Positions 1 through 9,533 of a stretch of 64,000 nt of DNA are shown here, piece after piece; position 1 is the stretch's first letter, and each line of letters starts with the position of its first letter. Both the position numbers and the translations under genes were made by a program. Below the pieces are notes generated by a model that saw only the letters and a list, made by a program, of their open reading frames with translations, was not told the origin of the DNA and ran no database searches. Source of the DNA: Saprospiraceae bacterium (GTDB taxonomy: Bacteria; Bacteroidota; Bacteroidia; Chitinophagales; Saprospiraceae); contig JAHDGJ010000001.1 in NCBI GenBank assembly GCA_020627705.1, positions 252,398 to 316,397 of the forward strand. The letters run 5' to 3'.

Positions 1-832
1 TTTCTTTCCTTAGCGCTGACAACAAATACCTTAAATACATGATATTGGCCGAATATCGGATTTCGGGATGGGCCGACCGAATACACGATTGGTAAGCCAA
101 AAAATTACATTCTCCTTCATCTGTAATGCCGTATGCATGCCCCATTTCATGCGACATCGTTGCAGGCCATTGAATAGGATGCAATCCTTTGTCGATATGG
201 CCTTCAATCACAAAAGGGAAATATACACCTGCTGTAGAGATACGCAACAATATTCCCTTGGGAAGTAATTTTCTAATTCTTGGCTTACCGGGAGTTTCAA
301 ACCCATTTGACTTCAAAAATTCCTTTTGCTCCTGACGTACGATATCTTCTAAATTATTTGGCAAGTTGAAATCTACTGAATAATCTTTTTTCAATGAGGC
401 CGCGCATAACATCAATTCGCCTTGAAGTTCTTCTATCGAAATTCTTTCCTTTTCAAGCGATAGTCTTGCTCTCATTCCTGGGCACCAATAATTAAATCCC
501 CAGAGCAAATAAAAAGACATCAAAACCAATAACAAGGCTTTGAAAAATTTAAAAACACTTTCTTGCCATTTGCGGCTTTTTAAATGGGTAAACCAACGGA
601 CCATAAAGTAGAATATGGCGACTACAAAAAAATAAATGGAAGGAATTGGAAGAAATCCTAAGCTGTTATCATAAAGAAATCGGAGTAAGGCATAGATGCC
701 TTTTTGATACATAAATTCGGCATAAGTAGGAAGCAAGTAGAACAGTAAACAAAAGGCTCCGAAAACAATTGATGTTACGGTAAGTAAGGGTTCGTTTTTT
801 GCAAAACGAAAAAGTGCTCTAGATTTCAACAT
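1..832 (-). CDS. DUF3810-family membrane protein with HEMGH motif (partial, 3' end outside window)
   Basis: I translated the minus strand from the ATG at 832 and found an open frame of 277 codons running off the window start. Three hydrophobic segments (about residues 15-38, 62-80 and 97-113) precede a soluble domain with the zinc-protease-like motif HEMGH at 228-232, followed by DEGECNFLAY, whose Glu residues could supply a third metal ligand. This layout matches the Bacteroidota DUF3810 family of membrane-anchored putative metallopeptidases; substrate and role are unknown. It is divergent from trxA. The C-terminus lies outside the window, so family length cannot be checked. Confidence 0.8.
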   Translation of the reverse strand, partial: MLKSRALFRFAKNEPLLTVTSIVFGAFCLLFYLLPTYAEFMYQKGIYALLRFLYDNSLGFLPIPSIYFFVVAIFYFMVRWFTHLKSRKWQESVFKFFKALLLVLMSFYLLWGFNYWCPGMRARLSLEKERISIEELQGELMLCAASLKKDYSVDFNLPNNLEDIVRQEQKEFLKSNGFETPGKPRIRKLLPKGILLRISTAGVYFPFVIEGHIDKGLHPIQWPATMSHEMGHAYGITDEGECNFLAYQSCIRSAHPEIRYSANIMYLRYLLSALRKE

Positions 833-880
833 TTTATACATTCCAAATCACTTAACTATCCGTCAACAGACAGTATTGTT

Positions 881-888
881 TATTTTTG
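881..888 (+). promoter_or_regulatory. Candidate -7 element of the trxA promoter (TATTTTTG)
   Basis: The sequence TATTTTTG matches the Bacteroidota -7 consensus TAnnTTTG and lies about 50 bases before the trxA ATG in the DUF3810/trxA divergent gap. No convincing TTG is seen at the -33 position, so this is a motif match only. Confidence 0.4.
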
Positions 889-941
889 CAACTTTTACAG
901 CATTAAATTAGTTGTACTATTAGAAATTAAAAAATAGAAAA

Positions 942-1259
942 ATGGCATTTGAATTCACAGATACAAATTTTCAGGAATCAGCATTAGAAGGTGACAAACT
1001 TAGCGTTGTTGATTTTTGGGCAGAATGGTGTGGACCTTGTAGATTAGTCGGTCCTGTAATCGAAGAATTAGCAAAAGATTATGATGGCAAAGCGACTATT
1101 GGCAAACTAAATGTAGATCACAATCCTGAAGTTTCAATGAAATATGGAGTACGAAGTATACCAACCATACTTTTCATCAAAAATGGAGAGATTGTAGATA
1201 AACATGTAGGAACCGCTACCAAAGCTACCTTAGAGCAAAAAATCACGGCTCATATGTAA
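942..1259 (+). CDS. trxA: Thioredoxin
   Basis: A 105-residue single-domain thioredoxin, the normal family length. The active site is WCGPC at about residues 29-33, preceded by VVDFWAEW, and the cis-proline loop is SIPT near residue 75. It is a cytosolic disulfide reductant that would serve, among others, the ribonucleotide reductase and methionine sulfoxide reductase encoded in this window. It stands alone between a TAnnTTTG-type element and a strong hairpin terminator, so it is probably a monocistronic unit. The ATG is the only sensible start. Confidence 0.97.
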   Translation: MAFEFTDTNFQESALEGDKLSVVDFWAEWCGPCRLVGPVIEELAKDYDGKATIGKLNVDHNPEVSMKYGVRSIPTILFIKNGEIVDKHVGTATKATLEQKITAHM

Positions 1260-1285
1260 TTGATAGCCTTGAATAAATTATAAAG

Positions 1286-1317
1286 AAGCTCCTGTATCGT
1301 TTGATCAGGAGCTTTTT
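1286..1317 (+). terminator. Rho-independent terminator of trxA
   Basis: Arms AAGCTCCTG (1286-1294) and CAGGAGCTT (1306-1314) pair perfectly around an 11-base loop and are followed by a short T run. The hairpin starts 26 bases after the trxA stop and separates it from the DUF58 operon. Confidence 0.85.
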
Positions 1318-1331
1318 AGTTTAAGCCTTAT

Positions 1332-1339
1332 TATATTTG
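1332..1339 (+). promoter_or_regulatory. Candidate -7 element (TATATTTG) directly before the DUF58 gene
   Basis: TATATTTG matches TAnnTTTG exactly and ends only 4 bases before the ATG at 1344. If used, transcription would begin at or within a base or two of the start codon, giving an almost leaderless mRNA. It follows the trxA terminator, which is where an operon promoter is expected. Confidence 0.45.
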
Positions 1340-1343
1340 AACG

Positions 1344-2264
1344 ATGAGTTTTTTTGAGAAGTACGATCTAAAGCAGCTGAACAACCTAGAATTGCTTGCA
1401 AAGCAGGTGGTAGAAGGTTTTATCATTGGAATGCACAAAAGCCCATTTCATGGATTCAGTGTCGAATTTGCAGAACATCGGATATACAACCCTGGAGAAT
1501 CAATAAAAAATATTGATTGGAAGGTATATGGTCGGACCGACAAAATGTTTGTAAAAAAATATGAAGAGGAAACCAATTTGAGGTGTCAATTTATTATTGA
1601 TACATCTTCCTCGATGTATTTTCCAAAATATGAAGAAGGAAAAGCAATAAATAAACTGCAGTTTTCGGCCTTAGGAGCTGCCTCATTAATGAATCTATTG
1701 AGAAAGCAAAGAGATGCTTTTGGATTAAGTCTTTTTGAAGATGAAGTCATTACTCATACCAAAGCAAAATCTTCAACCACGCATTATAGGCTTCTGCTCT
1801 CCTATTTGGATAAACTTATTCAAGATCCTAAAAAAGAAAAAGCTACGAGGGCAACTGAAGCATTGCATCAAATAGCAGACAACATTCATAAACGATCTTT
1901 GGTTGTAATATTTTCGGACATGTTCGATCAAAAAGAAAACATGGATGATATGTTTTCTGCCCTCCAACACTTAAAGCACAACAAACACGAAGTAATCCTA
2001 TTCCACGTTTTGGATGCAGACAAAGAACTAAACTTTGATTACCAAAACAGGCCATATTTATTTGTGGATTTAGAAACTGGAGAAAAAGTAAAACTTCAAT
2101 CCAATCAAGTAAAAGAGCATTATCAAAATCGTATCATGGCTTTTAAAGAAGAGCTTCGCATGAAGTGCTTACAATACAAAATAGACTATTTCGAAGCTGA
2201 TGTTAACAAAGGCTTCTATCCTGTTTTACAATCCTATATGGTAAAACGAAATAAAATGAATTAA
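1344..2264 (+). CDS. DUF58 (vWA-like) domain protein
   Basis: A 306-residue protein of the DUF58 family, typically partnered with MoxR AAA+ ATPases. The conserved DUF58 core YNPGESIKNIDWKVYGRTD lies around residues 49-67, and a MIDAS-like DTSSS begins at residue 86, placing a von Willebrand A-like fold over most of the protein. No signal peptide or membrane segment is evident, so it is probably cytosolic. No moxR gene is next to it, which is unusual, since the pair is commonly adjacent. It heads a run of closely spaced plus-strand genes ending with the sirtuin; the next ATG is 2 bases after its stop. Its biochemical role is not established. Confidence 0.85.
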   Translation: MSFFEKYDLKQLNNLELLAKQVVEGFIIGMHKSPFHGFSVEFAEHRIYNPGESIKNIDWKVYGRTDKMFVKKYEEETNLRCQFIIDTSSSMYFPKYEEGKAINKLQFSALGAASLMNLLRKQRDAFGLSLFEDEVITHTKAKSSTTHYRLLLSYLDKLIQDPKKEKATRATEALHQIADNIHKRSLVVIFSDMFDQKENMDDMFSALQHLKHNKHEVILFHVLDADKELNFDYQNRPYLFVDLETGEKVKLQSNQVKEHYQNRIMAFKEELRMKCLQYKIDYFEADVNKGFYPVLQSYMVKRNKMN

Positions 2265-2266
2265 TA

Positions 2267-3031
2267 ATGATCAGGCTATCTAAAATTTCTACCAGAGCAC
2301 CGGAAAATTTAACTAAACAAAAGGCTAAAATTCAACTCAAGGCAATTACCAAAGAAATTGGCGAGCTGCTAATGAAGGTGTATGCAGAAGAGAAGCAAAG
2401 TTTGCTAATTGTCCTTCAAGGTATGGATAGCAGTGGAAAGGATGGAACAGTTAAAAATGTCTTTAGGTATGCCAGCCCTGTTAATATCAATGTAAAGTCA
2501 TTTAAGAAGCCTACGGATGAAGAATTTGCACATGACTTTTTATGGCGTTGTCATAAGCTTGCACCCGCTAAAGGGTTCTGTCAAATATTTGTTCGTTCAC
2601 ATTATGAAGATATTCTTATCCAGAGAGTACACAAATGGATAACTCCTAGTCAGGTTAAGATGCGAATGAATGCAATAAATGCGTGGGAGGAATTGCTTAA
2701 AAAGGACAACAACACAACCATTCTCAAATTCTACCTACATCTGAGCAAAGAAAGGCAACTCGAAAAACTAAAAGAGCGCATTGCAGTTCCTGAAAAAAAT
2801 TGGAAGCATAAAGATGGTGATTGGAGCGAAAGAAGAAAATGGAACGACTACATGACCGCATACGAATATGCCATTAACCAATCCAAAATCCCTTGGATTA
2901 TAGCACCAGTAGATCAAAGATGGTATCGCAATCTCTTCATCGCAAAAGAAGTACTTAAGGCTTTAAGAAAAATGAAACCAGTCTTACCTGGCTTAGAGTC
3001 AGAAAAATTTTCTGTACCAAAATCAAAATAA
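2267..3031 (+). CDS. Polyphosphate kinase 2 family (PPK2) nucleotide phosphotransferase
   Basis: A 254-residue PPK2-family enzyme, which moves phosphate between polyphosphate and nucleoside mono- or diphosphates. The Walker A-like loop GMDSSGKDG is at residues 52-60, and the second phosphate-binding segment is IFVRSHYEDIL, with RSHYED at about 110-115; many relatives have Asn where this one has Val before RSHYED. The C-terminal part has the usual DWSERRKWNDYMTAYE segment of the lid region. It is cytosolic and lacks a second PPK2 domain. Whether it prefers AMP, ADP or GDP cannot be read from the sequence. It is translationally close to DUF58 and hslR. Confidence 0.88.
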   Translation: MIRLSKISTRAPENLTKQKAKIQLKAITKEIGELLMKVYAEEKQSLLIVLQGMDSSGKDGTVKNVFRYASPVNINVKSFKKPTDEEFAHDFLWRCHKLAPAKGFCQIFVRSHYEDILIQRVHKWITPSQVKMRMNAINAWEELLKKDNNTTILKFYLHLSKERQLEKLKERIAVPEKNWKHKDGDWSERRKWNDYMTAYEYAINQSKIPWIIAPVDQRWYRNLFIAKEVLKALRKMKPVLPGLESEKFSVPKSK

Positions 3032-3451
3032 GTGCAAAAGGTTCGACTGGACAAATGGCTTTGGAGTGTTAGAATCTTTAAAACAAGAACGATTTCTACA
3101 AAGGCATGTAAAGCCGGAAAAGTAAAAATTGAGGACCAAAACTTGAAACCCTCATTCCTCTTACAAGGCAATGAGATTGTGCAAGTTAAAAAGGAGGGCT
3201 TTAACTTAAGCTTTAAGGTGTTGAAGCTTATCAACAAACGCGTTGGAGCACCTTTAGCCATCGAATGTTATGAAAACTTAACTTCGGATGAAGAGCTGAA
3301 TAAATACAAATCATGGTTTATTGGCAAAGCTTCTTCAGAGCGAAGAGAGAAAGGAGCAGGAAGACCTACAAAAAGAGAGCGAAGAGAAATTGATGAATTT
3401 AAAGACGATATGCAAGCGGACTACTTAGGCTTCGATTTTGATAGCGAATAA
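3032..3451 (+). CDS. hslR: S4-domain RNA-binding protein, HslR/Hsp15-like
   Basis: A 139-residue protein beginning at GTG, immediately after the PPK2 stop with no spacing. The N-terminal S4 RNA-binding fold spans about residues 3-60 with the typical VRLDKWLWSVRIFKTRT opening, followed by a charged tail rich in Arg, Lys and Glu. E. coli Hsp15 binds stalled 50S subunits carrying nascent chains and helps recycle them; this is the likely role by homology. The GTG start is forced because the S4 motif begins at residue 4 and there is no earlier in-frame start after the upstream stop. Confidence 0.85.
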   Translation: MQKVRLDKWLWSVRIFKTRTISTKACKAGKVKIEDQNLKPSFLLQGNEIVQVKKEGFNLSFKVLKLINKRVGAPLAIECYENLTSDEELNKYKSWFIGKASSERREKGAGRPTKRERREIDEFKDDMQADYLGFDFDSE

Positions 3452-3459
3452 GATCATAA

Positions 3460-4296
3460 ATGAACGAAAGCCTAAGCAAAACATTGGTAGTAGATGCGGG
3501 TTCGACCAAAATACATTGGAAAAGCCTAGATAGTGGCGCTCCGTTAATTACAACCAAAGGCTGGAATCCCAGCCAAGATGCAAACCCTTTGCACTTCGAT
3601 GATTCTGAATTACTTGAGGCACTGCATAAGACTGAAAAACTTATTTTCTACGGAACTGGTACAAAATCTTCTTACGCTCAAATCAGGCTTCAAAAGACCT
3701 TTCAACCCTTTGATTTGGAGTTAGAGATTCATTCGGATCTAATTGGAGCAGCTCGGGCATTGTTTGGCCATTCAGAAGGCATAGTTGTAATACTCGGCAC
3801 AGGAAGTAATGTGGCATATTATGATGGCAAAGAGATTTCGTTACTCACTCCGAGCCTGGGTTATCTTTTAGGAGACGAAGGAAGCGGAAATGCCATAGGC
3901 AAAGCAATTTTGAGGGACTTTATGTACAAGGAAATGCCAGTTGAATTGAGGGATCAATTTGAGCGACAGTATAATGTCAATTTGGAAATTGTATTAGAGG
4001 CTTTATATCAAAAGGATAGACCCAATGCATACCTGGCTCAATTTCCAAAGTTCTTATCAAAAATTAATTCTCCTTGGAAGGATCAGCTGCTAAAAAATGA
4101 ATTCAACGAACTTGTTGAGAAAAGAATACTCAAACACAAAAATTTTCTTTCCGTTCAAATTGGTTTTGTTGGCAGTACCGCTTTTTATTTTTCGAATTCA
4201 CTCCAAACAGTGTGTAATTCATATCAAATCAATAATTTTAAAATATTAAGAGAGCCTATCTTAGCTTTAGTAGAATATCATAGAAACAGCATATAA
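3460..4296 (+). CDS. BadF/BadG/BcrA/BcrD-type ATPase, likely N-acetylglucosamine kinase-like
   Basis: A 278-residue ASKHA-fold sugar-kinase-like protein. The phosphate-1 motif VVDAGSTK starts at about residue 10, GTGSNVAYY (about 113-121) is the phosphate-2 region, and LGYLLGDEGSGNAIGKAIL matches the conserved GDEGSG signature of eukaryotic-type GlcNAc kinases and the BadF family. It probably phosphorylates an amino sugar released during peptidoglycan recycling, but the substrate is inferred. It lies 8 bases after hslR and 1 base before the sterol-desaturase gene. Confidence 0.8.
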   Translation: MNESLSKTLVVDAGSTKIHWKSLDSGAPLITTKGWNPSQDANPLHFDDSELLEALHKTEKLIFYGTGTKSSYAQIRLQKTFQPFDLELEIHSDLIGAARALFGHSEGIVVILGTGSNVAYYDGKEISLLTPSLGYLLGDEGSGNAIGKAILRDFMYKEMPVELRDQFERQYNVNLEIVLEALYQKDRPNAYLAQFPKFLSKINSPWKDQLLKNEFNELVEKRILKHKNFLSVQIGFVGSTAFYFSNSLQTVCNSYQINNFKILREPILALVEYHRNSI

Positions 4297-4297
4297 A

Positions 4298-5140
4298 ATG
4301 GACACGATTATTTCTTATTTCTCAGATATGCCCACGACACATAGATCCCTCATGCTTGTGGGTGGTCTTGGTTTCTTTATGCTCCTAGAAAGTGGGTTCC
4401 CCTTTTTCAAAATCGATTACAACCGATGGAAGCATACTGGAATTAATTTGTTCTTTACACTTACTACTGTGCTTGTAAATTTTCTTCTTGCCTTCCTTTT
4501 GATATCGAGTTCTGAATGGGTAACAACCAACGAATTTGGACTAATTCATTGGTTACAATTATCCTCTTTGCCTACTCTCCTTCTTGGTGTTCTATTAATG
4601 GATTTCATTGGGGCTTGGCTTATACATTTTTTGGAACATAAAATTCCTTTGCTATGGCGTTTTCACATTATTCACCATACGGATCGGCATGTGGACACTA
4701 CAACTGCTAATAGACACCACCCAGGGGAAAGTATTTTCCGATTTGCCTTCACAGCTTTGGCGATCTTTTTAGTCGGTGCCCCAATTTGGCTAATTTTTGT
4801 GTACCAAAGCATGTCGCTCGTTGCGACACAAGTGACTCATTCCAATTTAAACTACCCCAAATGGCTTGATCTGTTGGTTGGTTGGCTGTTTGTAACACCA
4901 AGAATGCATAGAGTGCATCATCATTACAGAATGCCTTATAGCGATACGAACTATGGAAATATCTTTTCTATTTGGGATAGGATTTTTCAAACCTTTGTGG
5001 TTGTAGATAATGCAAAACTCAAATACGGATTGGATACCCATTTAGATTATAAAGAGACAAACAACATTCTCAACATGTTAGCCATTCCGTTTCAAAAATA
5101 TAAAGGCCACATCGAGTATGCAGAGGAAGAAAAGTTATGA
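4298..5140 (+). CDS. Sterol desaturase / fatty acid hydroxylase superfamily membrane enzyme
   Basis: A 280-residue polytopic membrane protein of the di-iron fatty acid hydroxylase superfamily. Hydrophobic segments occur near residues 18-32, 47-70 and 88-110. The histidine clusters expected for the metal centre are all present: HFLEH (110-114), HIIHH (123-127), the RHH pair at 139-141 and a later HRVHHHY. Substrates in the family include sterols, carotenoids and lipid chains; none can be assigned here. Its last 4 bases overlap the start of the sirtuin gene (ATGA), indicating translational coupling. Confidence 0.85.
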   Translation: MDTIISYFSDMPTTHRSLMLVGGLGFFMLLESGFPFFKIDYNRWKHTGINLFFTLTTVLVNFLLAFLLISSSEWVTTNEFGLIHWLQLSSLPTLLLGVLLMDFIGAWLIHFLEHKIPLLWRFHIIHHTDRHVDTTTANRHHPGESIFRFAFTALAIFLVGAPIWLIFVYQSMSLVATQVTHSNLNYPKWLDLLVGWLFVTPRMHRVHHHYRMPYSDTNYGNIFSIWDRIFQTFVVVDNAKLKYGLDTHLDYKETNNILNMLAIPFQKYKGHIEYAEEEKL

Positions 5141-5832
5141 AAAAAATAGTTGTGTTGACTGGTGCTGGAATAAGCGCAGAAAGTGGCATAAGTACTTTTC
5201 GTGATGCCAATGGCCTTTGGGAGGGTCATGATATTTATGAAGTGGCCAGTCCGGAAGGCTTTGCCAAAAATCCTGCACTCGTTTTGGATTTTTACAATAA
5301 ACGTAGAGCGCAGTTGTATGAAGTACATCCCAACAAAGCACACAAACGTATTGCTTCCTTAGAGACATATTTTGACCTTACTGTCATCACTCAAAATGTA
5401 GACGATTTGCACGAACGAGCGGGAAGCAAAAAAGTCATTCATCTGCATGGGGAGTTGCGTAAGGTAAGAAGTATCCGAAACGAGAATTACATTTTACATT
5501 GGCAAGATGATTTGGTCATTGGAGATCTAGATCCCAACGGCCATCAACTGCGACCACATATCGTATGGTTTGGAGAAGCTGTACCCAAAATGGAAGAGGC
5601 TGTACCAATTGTGGCCAATGCTGAAATTATTTTGATTGTAGGAACTTCGATGCAGGTCTACCCCGCCGCTGGATTGGTTGGTTTTGCAAAACCAAAAACT
5701 ACAATTTACTATATTGATCCAAAACCAAAACTAAACATTGAATTGACACAAAGTCAAAATGTGATTTTGATCGAGGAGAAAGCCACTGTGGGTATGGAGA
5801 TCTTTCTCCAAAAATTAAATAGGGAAAGCTGA
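5137..5832 (+). CDS. cobB: NAD-dependent protein deacylase, Sir2 family (CobB-like)
   Basis: A 231-residue sirtuin. The NAD-binding GAGISAESGISTFRD is at about residues 9-23, TQNVDDLHERAG and the catalytic-His motif HLHGE follow around 86-107, and LRPHIVWFGE marks the Rossmann return. FYNKRR contains the Tyr-x-x-Arg pair that in SIRT5 and CobB recognises acidic acyl-lysines (succinyl, malonyl). The small domain between HLHGE and LRPH has no cysteines, so the structural zinc site of canonical sirtuins is absent. It is the last gene of the plus-strand run and converges on nrdA. Confidence 0.92.
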   Translation: MKKIVVLTGAGISAESGISTFRDANGLWEGHDIYEVASPEGFAKNPALVLDFYNKRRAQLYEVHPNKAHKRIASLETYFDLTVITQNVDDLHERAGSKKVIHLHGELRKVRSIRNENYILHWQDDLVIGDLDPNGHQLRPHIVWFGEAVPKMEEAVPIVANAEIILIVGTSMQVYPAAGLVGFAKPKTTIYYIDPKPKLNIELTQSQNVILIEEKATVGMEIFLQKLNRES

Positions 5833-5848
5833 GTATCAACTTTCCCTA
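5820..5848. terminator. Bidirectional hairpin between cobB and nrdA
   Basis: TAGGGAAAG (5820-5828) and CTTTCCCTA (5840-5848) are perfect 9-base arms around an 11-base loop, overlapping the cobB stop codon at 5830-5832. It sits between convergent genes and could end both transcripts, although no long T run follows on either side. Confidence 0.5.
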
Positions 5849-5875
5849 TAATAAGTAATTGAGATAATAGTATTT

Positions 5876-8329
5876 CTAGCTTCCGCAAGAGATGCAGCCG
5901 TCTTCCATCGTGCATACTTGCCCCTCAGCTTCTTTTAATTGTTTTGCAGTGATCACCGTATCAACAGTTACTGTTTGCACCGCTGGAGTCTCTTTTGCCA
6001 ACTGCTCTTCGTGAACGACCTCGATCTTCTCTTTTTCTTCTCTTCTTATCGATTTGTTTTGATGCTTCTCGCTCAAAGTGAATTTAATTGGATCCACGGC
6101 AGCTTTAGACCTTAAGTAGTACATACCTGTTTTCAATCCTTTTTGCCATCCATAGAAGTGCATGGCACTCAACTTTGCAAAATTTGGACTTTCTACAAAC
6201 AGATTTAAACTCTGGCTTTGACAAATGAACGCACCACGATCGGCTGACATGTCTATAAGCACACGCTGGCTCATTTCCCATACTGTCTTATACAATTCTT
6301 TAATATGCTCCGGTACATCCAAATCTTTTACCGAACCATTGGCAGCCATGAGTTGCTCTTTCATTTCGTTGTTCCACAAGCCCATTCCGATGAGGTCATT
6401 CAACAAGTGTTTGTTGACAATGATATGTTCTCCTGATAATGTTCTTCTCGTGTAAATGTTCGCAGTATAGGGCTCAAAGCATTCGTTGTTTCCTAAAATT
6501 TGCGACGTACTTGCTGTAGGCATCGGAGCTAGTAATAGACTGTTTCTTAACCCTGTAGCCATCACCTCTTTCTTCAAACTATCCCAATCGTATCGATCTG
6601 AAGGCGTTACATCCCACAAATCAAATTGAAGCTTTCCTTCACTTGCAGGTGAACCATTGAAGGTCTGATAGGCTCCATTCTTTTGGGCTAGTTTGTTGGA
6701 TTCAGAAACGGCGGCATAATAGATCGTCTCAAAAATTTGAGTATTCAATGCTTTGGCTTCATCGCTGTCAAATGGCATTCTCATAAGTAAGAATGCATCA
6801 GCCAAACCTTGTACCCCAATACCAATCGGTCTATGCCTCATGTTGGAGTTTTCTGCCTCTTTGATTGGGTAATAATTGATATCAATAATCTTATTGAGGT
6901 TTCTCGTGATCACACGAGTAATCCTTTCTAAGGCTTCAAAATCATATTTCTTAGCTTGTATATCTACGAATTTTGGAAGAGATATAGATGCAAGATTACA
7001 TACGGCCACTTCATCTGGTGAGGTATATTCAATAATTTCGGTACAAAGATTACTGCTCTTTATGGTACCCAAATTCTTTTGATTCGATTTTTTATTTGCC
7101 GCATCCTTGTATAAGATATAAGGCGTGCCAGTTTCTATCTGCGATTCTAAAATGGCAAACCAAATGTCTTGGGCTTTTACGGTTTCTCTTGCCTTACCTT
7201 CTTGCTCGTACTTGTGATACAGTGCTTCAAATTCGCCTCCATATGTATCATCAAGTCCTGGGCATTCGTTTGGACAGAACAAAGACCAAGTTTCATTGTT
7301 TTTGACACGCTCCATGAACAAATCAGGAATCCACATCGCGTAAAACAAATCCCTTGCTCTCATTTCTTCCTTACCATGATTTTTCTTTAAATCTAAGAAA
7401 TGTTTGATGTCGCTGTGCCAAGGCTCGATGTAGACCGCAAATGCGCCTTTTCTTTTCCCGCCCCCCTGATCTACATATCTTGCCGTATCATTAAAAACCT
7501 TTAACATAGGGACAATCCCATTGCTCGTCCCACCTGTACCTTTAATATAACTTCCTTCCGCACGAATGTTGTGAATGCTTAGTCCAATACCACCTGCAGA
7601 TTGAGATATTTTTGCACATCGTGAAAGCGTCTCAAAAATCCCCGAAATACTGTCTTCAGTCATACTCAACAAGAAGCAAGAACTAAGTTGTGGCTTGGGT
7701 GTACCAGCATTAAAAAGCGTAGGAGTCGCATGTATGAACCACTTTTCTGACATGAGATTGTAGGTCTCTATGGCATCCTCTATGTCCTCTCCATGGATTC
7801 CAACAGCGGCTCTCATAAGGGTATGTTGTGGCCTCTCCACCACTTGACCATTCATTCTTAAAAGGTAAGAACGCTCTAAGGTTTTAAAACCAAAATAGTC
7901 GAAGGTAAAATCACGATCATAGATAATAGAAGAATCAAGTTTGTCTGCATGTTTCCGTATAATCTCAATTGTTTGGTCACCTATGAGTCCTGCCTTGTCT
8001 CCTGTTTTCGGATCAATGTAAGCATACAAAGCCTCCATGGTTTCTGAAAAACTCTTATTGGTGTTTTTATGCAAATTAGAAACAGCGATACGCGCTGCTA
8101 ACAAGGCATAATCCGGATGTTTGGTGGACAAGGAAGCTGCAGTCTCTGCCGCTAAATTGTCCAATTCGGTTGTTGTTACCCCATCATAGAGCCCTTGCAC
8201 GACCTTTTGGGCAATTTCGATTGGCCTAACGTGTTGTTGGTTTAAGCCATAACATAGCTTTTTGACTCGAGCCGTTATTTTATCGAAACTTACTGTTTCT
8301 TTTTTACCACTTCTTTTTACTACATGCAT
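5876..8329 (-). CDS. nrdA: Ribonucleoside-diphosphate reductase, alpha (large) subunit, class Ia
   Basis: The catalytic subunit that reduces ribonucleotides to deoxyribonucleotides. I place the start at the ATG at 8329 (817 residues), because [19 protein letters not shown] is the usual N-terminal ATP-cone opening; the frame stays open to 8368 with 13 more residues. After the ATP cone come the radical-loop and active-site segments such as [20 protein letters not shown] and [19 protein letters not shown]. The C-terminal tail ends in [12 protein letters not shown], which carries the Cys pair that shuttles electrons from thioredoxin or glutaredoxin. It is downstream of nrdB with a gap of 107 bases, probably one transcript. 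Confidence 0.95.
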   Translation of the reverse strand: MHVVKRSGKKETVSFDKITARVKKLCYGLNQQHVRPIEIAQKVVQGLYDGVTTTELDNLAAETAASLSTKHPDYALLAARIAVSNLHKNTNKSFSETMEALYAYIDPKTGDKAGLIGDQTIEIIRKHADKLDSSIIYDRDFTFDYFGFKTLERSYLLRMNGQVVERPQHTLMRAAVGIHGEDIEDAIETYNLMSEKWFIHATPTLFNAGTPKPQLSSCFLLSMTEDSISGIFETLSRCAKISQSAGGIGLSIHNIRAEGSYIKGTGGTSNGIVPMLKVFNDTARYVDQGGGKRKGAFAVYIEPWHSDIKHFLDLKKNHGKEEMRARDLFYAMWIPDLFMERVKNNETWSLFCPNECPGLDDTYGGEFEALYHKYEQEGKARETVKAQDIWFAILESQIETGTPYILYKDAANKKSNQKNLGTIKSSNLCTEIIEYTSPDEVAVCNLASISLPKFVDIQAKKYDFEALERITRVITRNLNKIIDINYYPIKEAENSNMRHRPIGIGVQGLADAFLLMRMPFDSDEAKALNTQIFETIYYAAVSESNKLAQKNGAYQTFNGSPASEGKLQFDLWDVTPSDRYDWDSLKKEVMATGLRNSLLLAPMPTASTSQILGNNECFEPYTANIYTRRTLSGEHIIVNKHLLNDLIGMGLWNNEMKEQLMAANGSVKDLDVPEHIKELYKTVWEMSQRVLIDMSADRGAFICQSQSLNLFVESPNFAKLSAMHFYGWQKGLKTGMYYLRSKAAVDPIKFTLSEKHQNKSIRREEKEKIEVVHEEQLAKETPAVQTVTVDTVITAKQLKEAEGQVCTMEDGCISCGS

Positions 8330-8436
8330 GTCAAATTTCTTTAGAGTTAATAAAGTGTAGTTCATCATTTAGAGAATACTCCCCTTTTCAGAGTAGAACT
8401 CTAAGCCTCAATTCTCAGTCTTGTTGGTGTGGTTCC

Positions 8437-9414
8437 TTAAAAGTCTTCGTCGAGAGAAAAGATTTGCTTTCCTTGCTCTGTACCTACTCCAGATTTTCTG
8501 TAGTCTCCCACTCTCTTCTCAAAAAAGTTGGTTTTCCCTTGAAGTGAGATTAACTCCATCCATGGGAAAGGGTTTTCGACGTTATAAATCTTTTCATTAC
8601 CAAGTTGCGCCAATAATCTATCCGCAACAAACTCGATATATTGACACATATCGTCAGAATTCATTCCTAATAGTTTTACCGGAAGCGCATCAGAAACAAA
8701 CTCCTTTTCAATCTCTACGGCATCGGTGATAATCTTTTCTACCACAGATTTGTCCAATTGGTTTTGAATGTGTCTGTTATAAAGAAGACAGGCAAAGTCA
8801 CAATGCATCCCTTCATCTCTTGAAATCAATTCGTTTGAGAAAGTTAAGCCAGGCATTAAGCCTCTCTTTTTCAACCAGAAGATTGAGCAAAATGATCCAC
8901 TAAAGAAAATTCCTTCAACGGCTGCGAATGCAATTAAACGGGTTTTGAAATCTCCTTCTTCAATCCACTGCAATGCCCAGTCCGCTTTTTTACGTACACA
9001 AGGCATATTTTCGATAGCATTGAAAAGATAATTTTTCTCTTCCGTGTCTTTGATATATGTATCTATAAGTAATGAATACGTTTCGGAGTGAATGTTCTCC
9101 ATCATTATCTGAAATCCGTAAAAGAATTTGGCTTCAGTATATTGAACTTCATTCACCATATTTTCTGCGAGGTTCTCATTTACGATCCCATCGCTTGCTG
9201 CAAAAAAGGCAAGTACATGTTTGATAAAGTGTCTTTCGTCATCGTTTAGCTTGTTCGCCCAATCCGACAAATCTTGGTGAAGATCAATTTCTTCAGCAGT
9301 CCAAAAACTGGCCTCCGATTTTTTGTAAAATTGCCAAATGTCATCGTGCTCTATTGGAAAAAGAACAAATCTGTTCGGATTTTCACGTAAAATAGGTTCA
9401 GTTTGGTTGCTCAT
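8437..9414 (-). CDS. nrdB: Ribonucleoside-diphosphate reductase, beta (small) subunit
   Basis: The 325-residue radical-generating subunit. Ligand motifs of the di-iron site are visible: the ENIHSETY segment supplies the Glu and His ligands and, three residues further, the Tyr that would carry the stable radical, so this is a tyrosyl-radical type and not a Tyr-less variant. EGIFFSGSF and the DEGMHCDF segment provide the second half of the metal site. The C-terminus SLDEDF is the acidic tail that docks onto NrdA. It is transcribed before nrdA from a 417-base intergenic region with a conspicuous palindrome. Confidence 0.95.
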   Translation of the reverse strand: MSNQTEPILRENPNRFVLFPIEHDDIWQFYKKSEASFWTAEEIDLHQDLSDWANKLNDDERHFIKHVLAFFAASDGIVNENLAENMVNEVQYTEAKFFYGFQIMMENIHSETYSLLIDTYIKDTEEKNYLFNAIENMPCVRKKADWALQWIEEGDFKTRLIAFAAVEGIFFSGSFCSIFWLKKRGLMPGLTFSNELISRDEGMHCDFACLLYNRHIQNQLDKSVVEKIITDAVEIEKEFVSDALPVKLLGMNSDDMCQYIEFVADRLLAQLGNEKIYNVENPFPWMELISLQGKTNFFEKRVGDYRKSGVGTEQGKQIFSLDEDF

Positions 9415-9525
9415 GTATGGGTTACTTTATCTTGCATTTAAGTATTTTGGATTAGAGGCTAAGAAGCCCGTATACATGCCAAAACACATATAATTAAAAC
9501 TAATATATATAAAATCTAATTGGGA

Positions 9526-9533
9526 CAAAAATA
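9526..9533 (-). promoter_or_regulatory. Candidate nrdBA -7 element (TATTTTTG on the minus strand)
   Basis: Read on the minus strand, TATTTTTG matches TAnnTTTG and would give a leader of roughly 105 bases before the nrdB ATG. Its upstream edge shares bases with the large palindrome 9531-9568. No TTG is found at the expected -33 distance. Confidence 0.4.

Noticed and set aside
9490..9510. NrdR-box-like AT stretch upstream of nrdBA
   Set aside because: The AT alternation around CTAATATATATA fits the acaCwAtATaTwGtgt consensus poorly; the 15-bp palindrome is a better candidate operator.
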